DNA from: Anaerolineales bacterium
GTDB lineage: Bacteria > Chloroflexota > Anaerolineae > Anaerolineales > E44-bin32
Direction of reading: 5' to 3'
Assembly: GCA_030668545.1 (NCBI GenBank)
Contig: DAOUTT010000169.1
Location: 1-5,373 of the forward strand
Length of the DNA: 5,373 bases
The notes below the pieces were generated by a model. That model worked only from the letters and a program-made list of their open reading frames with translations. It made no database searches and had not been told where the DNA came from. The number at the start of each line of letters is the position of its first letter. The stretch's first letter is position 1. This document shows positions 5,237 through 5,373 of this stretch, in pieces. Made by a program: the position numbers and the translations under genes.

Positions 5237-5373
5237 TTGACAGAACAACGCGGTCAATCAGGAAGAGGCTCAACAGGCCCAAGATCAAGAGGTGGCCCGC
5301 GTCGACAATATCGAAGACGCCCGCGACTTTGCAAGTTTTGTGCAGACAAGACAACGCACATTAATTACAAACA
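5237..5373 (+). CDS. rpsR: 30S ribosomal protein S18, 5' part only
   Basis: The reading frame from 5237 runs off the right edge after 45 codons. The conserved S18 segment RRPRLCKFCADKTTHINYK is unmistakable (residues 27-45), with the two-cysteine CKFC form seen in many bacteria. No ATG or GTG exists in this frame between the upstream stop (5213-5215) and the conserved part. The TTG at 5237, six bases after GGAGAG, is the best start. This leaves an Arg/Gly/Ser-rich, basic N-terminal tail of about 20 residues. S18 pairs with S6 on the 30S platform and, with S6, is the expected effector of the leader upstream of rpsF. The gene begins 43 bases after ssb. Confidence 0.93.
   Translation, partial: MTEQRGQSGRGSTGPRSRGGPRRQYRRRPRLCKFCADKTTHINYK

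Overview
The window looks like an ordinary housekeeping stretch of a bacterial chromosome of roughly 50% GC. Two gene clusters point away from each other from a shared intergenic region at about 4111-4460. The gene order rpsF-ssb-rpsR is typical of many bacteria. The SSB core, the polyprenyl synthase and the pairing of an STAS protein with a small ATP-binding protein together resemble what I know from Chloroflexota. That assignment is an inference from protein style, not proven here.

Minus-strand operon (4110 down to 142): a phosphohexomutase, a TatD-family metal-dependent hydrolase, a long-chain polyprenyl diphosphate synthase, an STAS-domain anti-sigma-factor antagonist, and an RsbW/SpoIIAB-like ATPase. 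The genes are tightly packed: a 4-nt ATGA overlap, a 29-nt or larger overlap, then gaps of 15 and 6 nt. Co-transcription is therefore likely. The operon ends at three tandem hairpins (133 to 48), the last with a U-tract on both strands, which I read as a bidirectional terminator. The first three genes fit sugar-phosphate and lipid-carrier supply plus general nuclease or quality control. The last two form a minimal partner-switching pair without a visible sigma factor or phosphatase.

Plus-strand operon (about 4333 to beyond 5373): a candidate promoter, a structured leader, rpsF (S6), ssb, and the first 45 codons of rpsR (S18), which runs off the window. In the leader, a pyrimidine tract can pair with the rpsF Shine-Dalgarno while enclosing a long hairpin. 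That is the kind of architecture expected for S6:S18 feedback control of this operon.

The most notable anomaly is in ssb. The conserved N-terminal residues MSRGIKQV are encoded from an ATG at 4800, but they are one base out of frame with the rest of SSB, which is open from an ATG at 4825. This is either a one-base sequence error, a real frameshift, or an SSB that has lost its first strand. I found no clearly novel defence, mobile or CRISPR system. The unusual content is regulatory: the leader structure, the dyads in the divergent intergenic region, and the orphan partner-switching pair.
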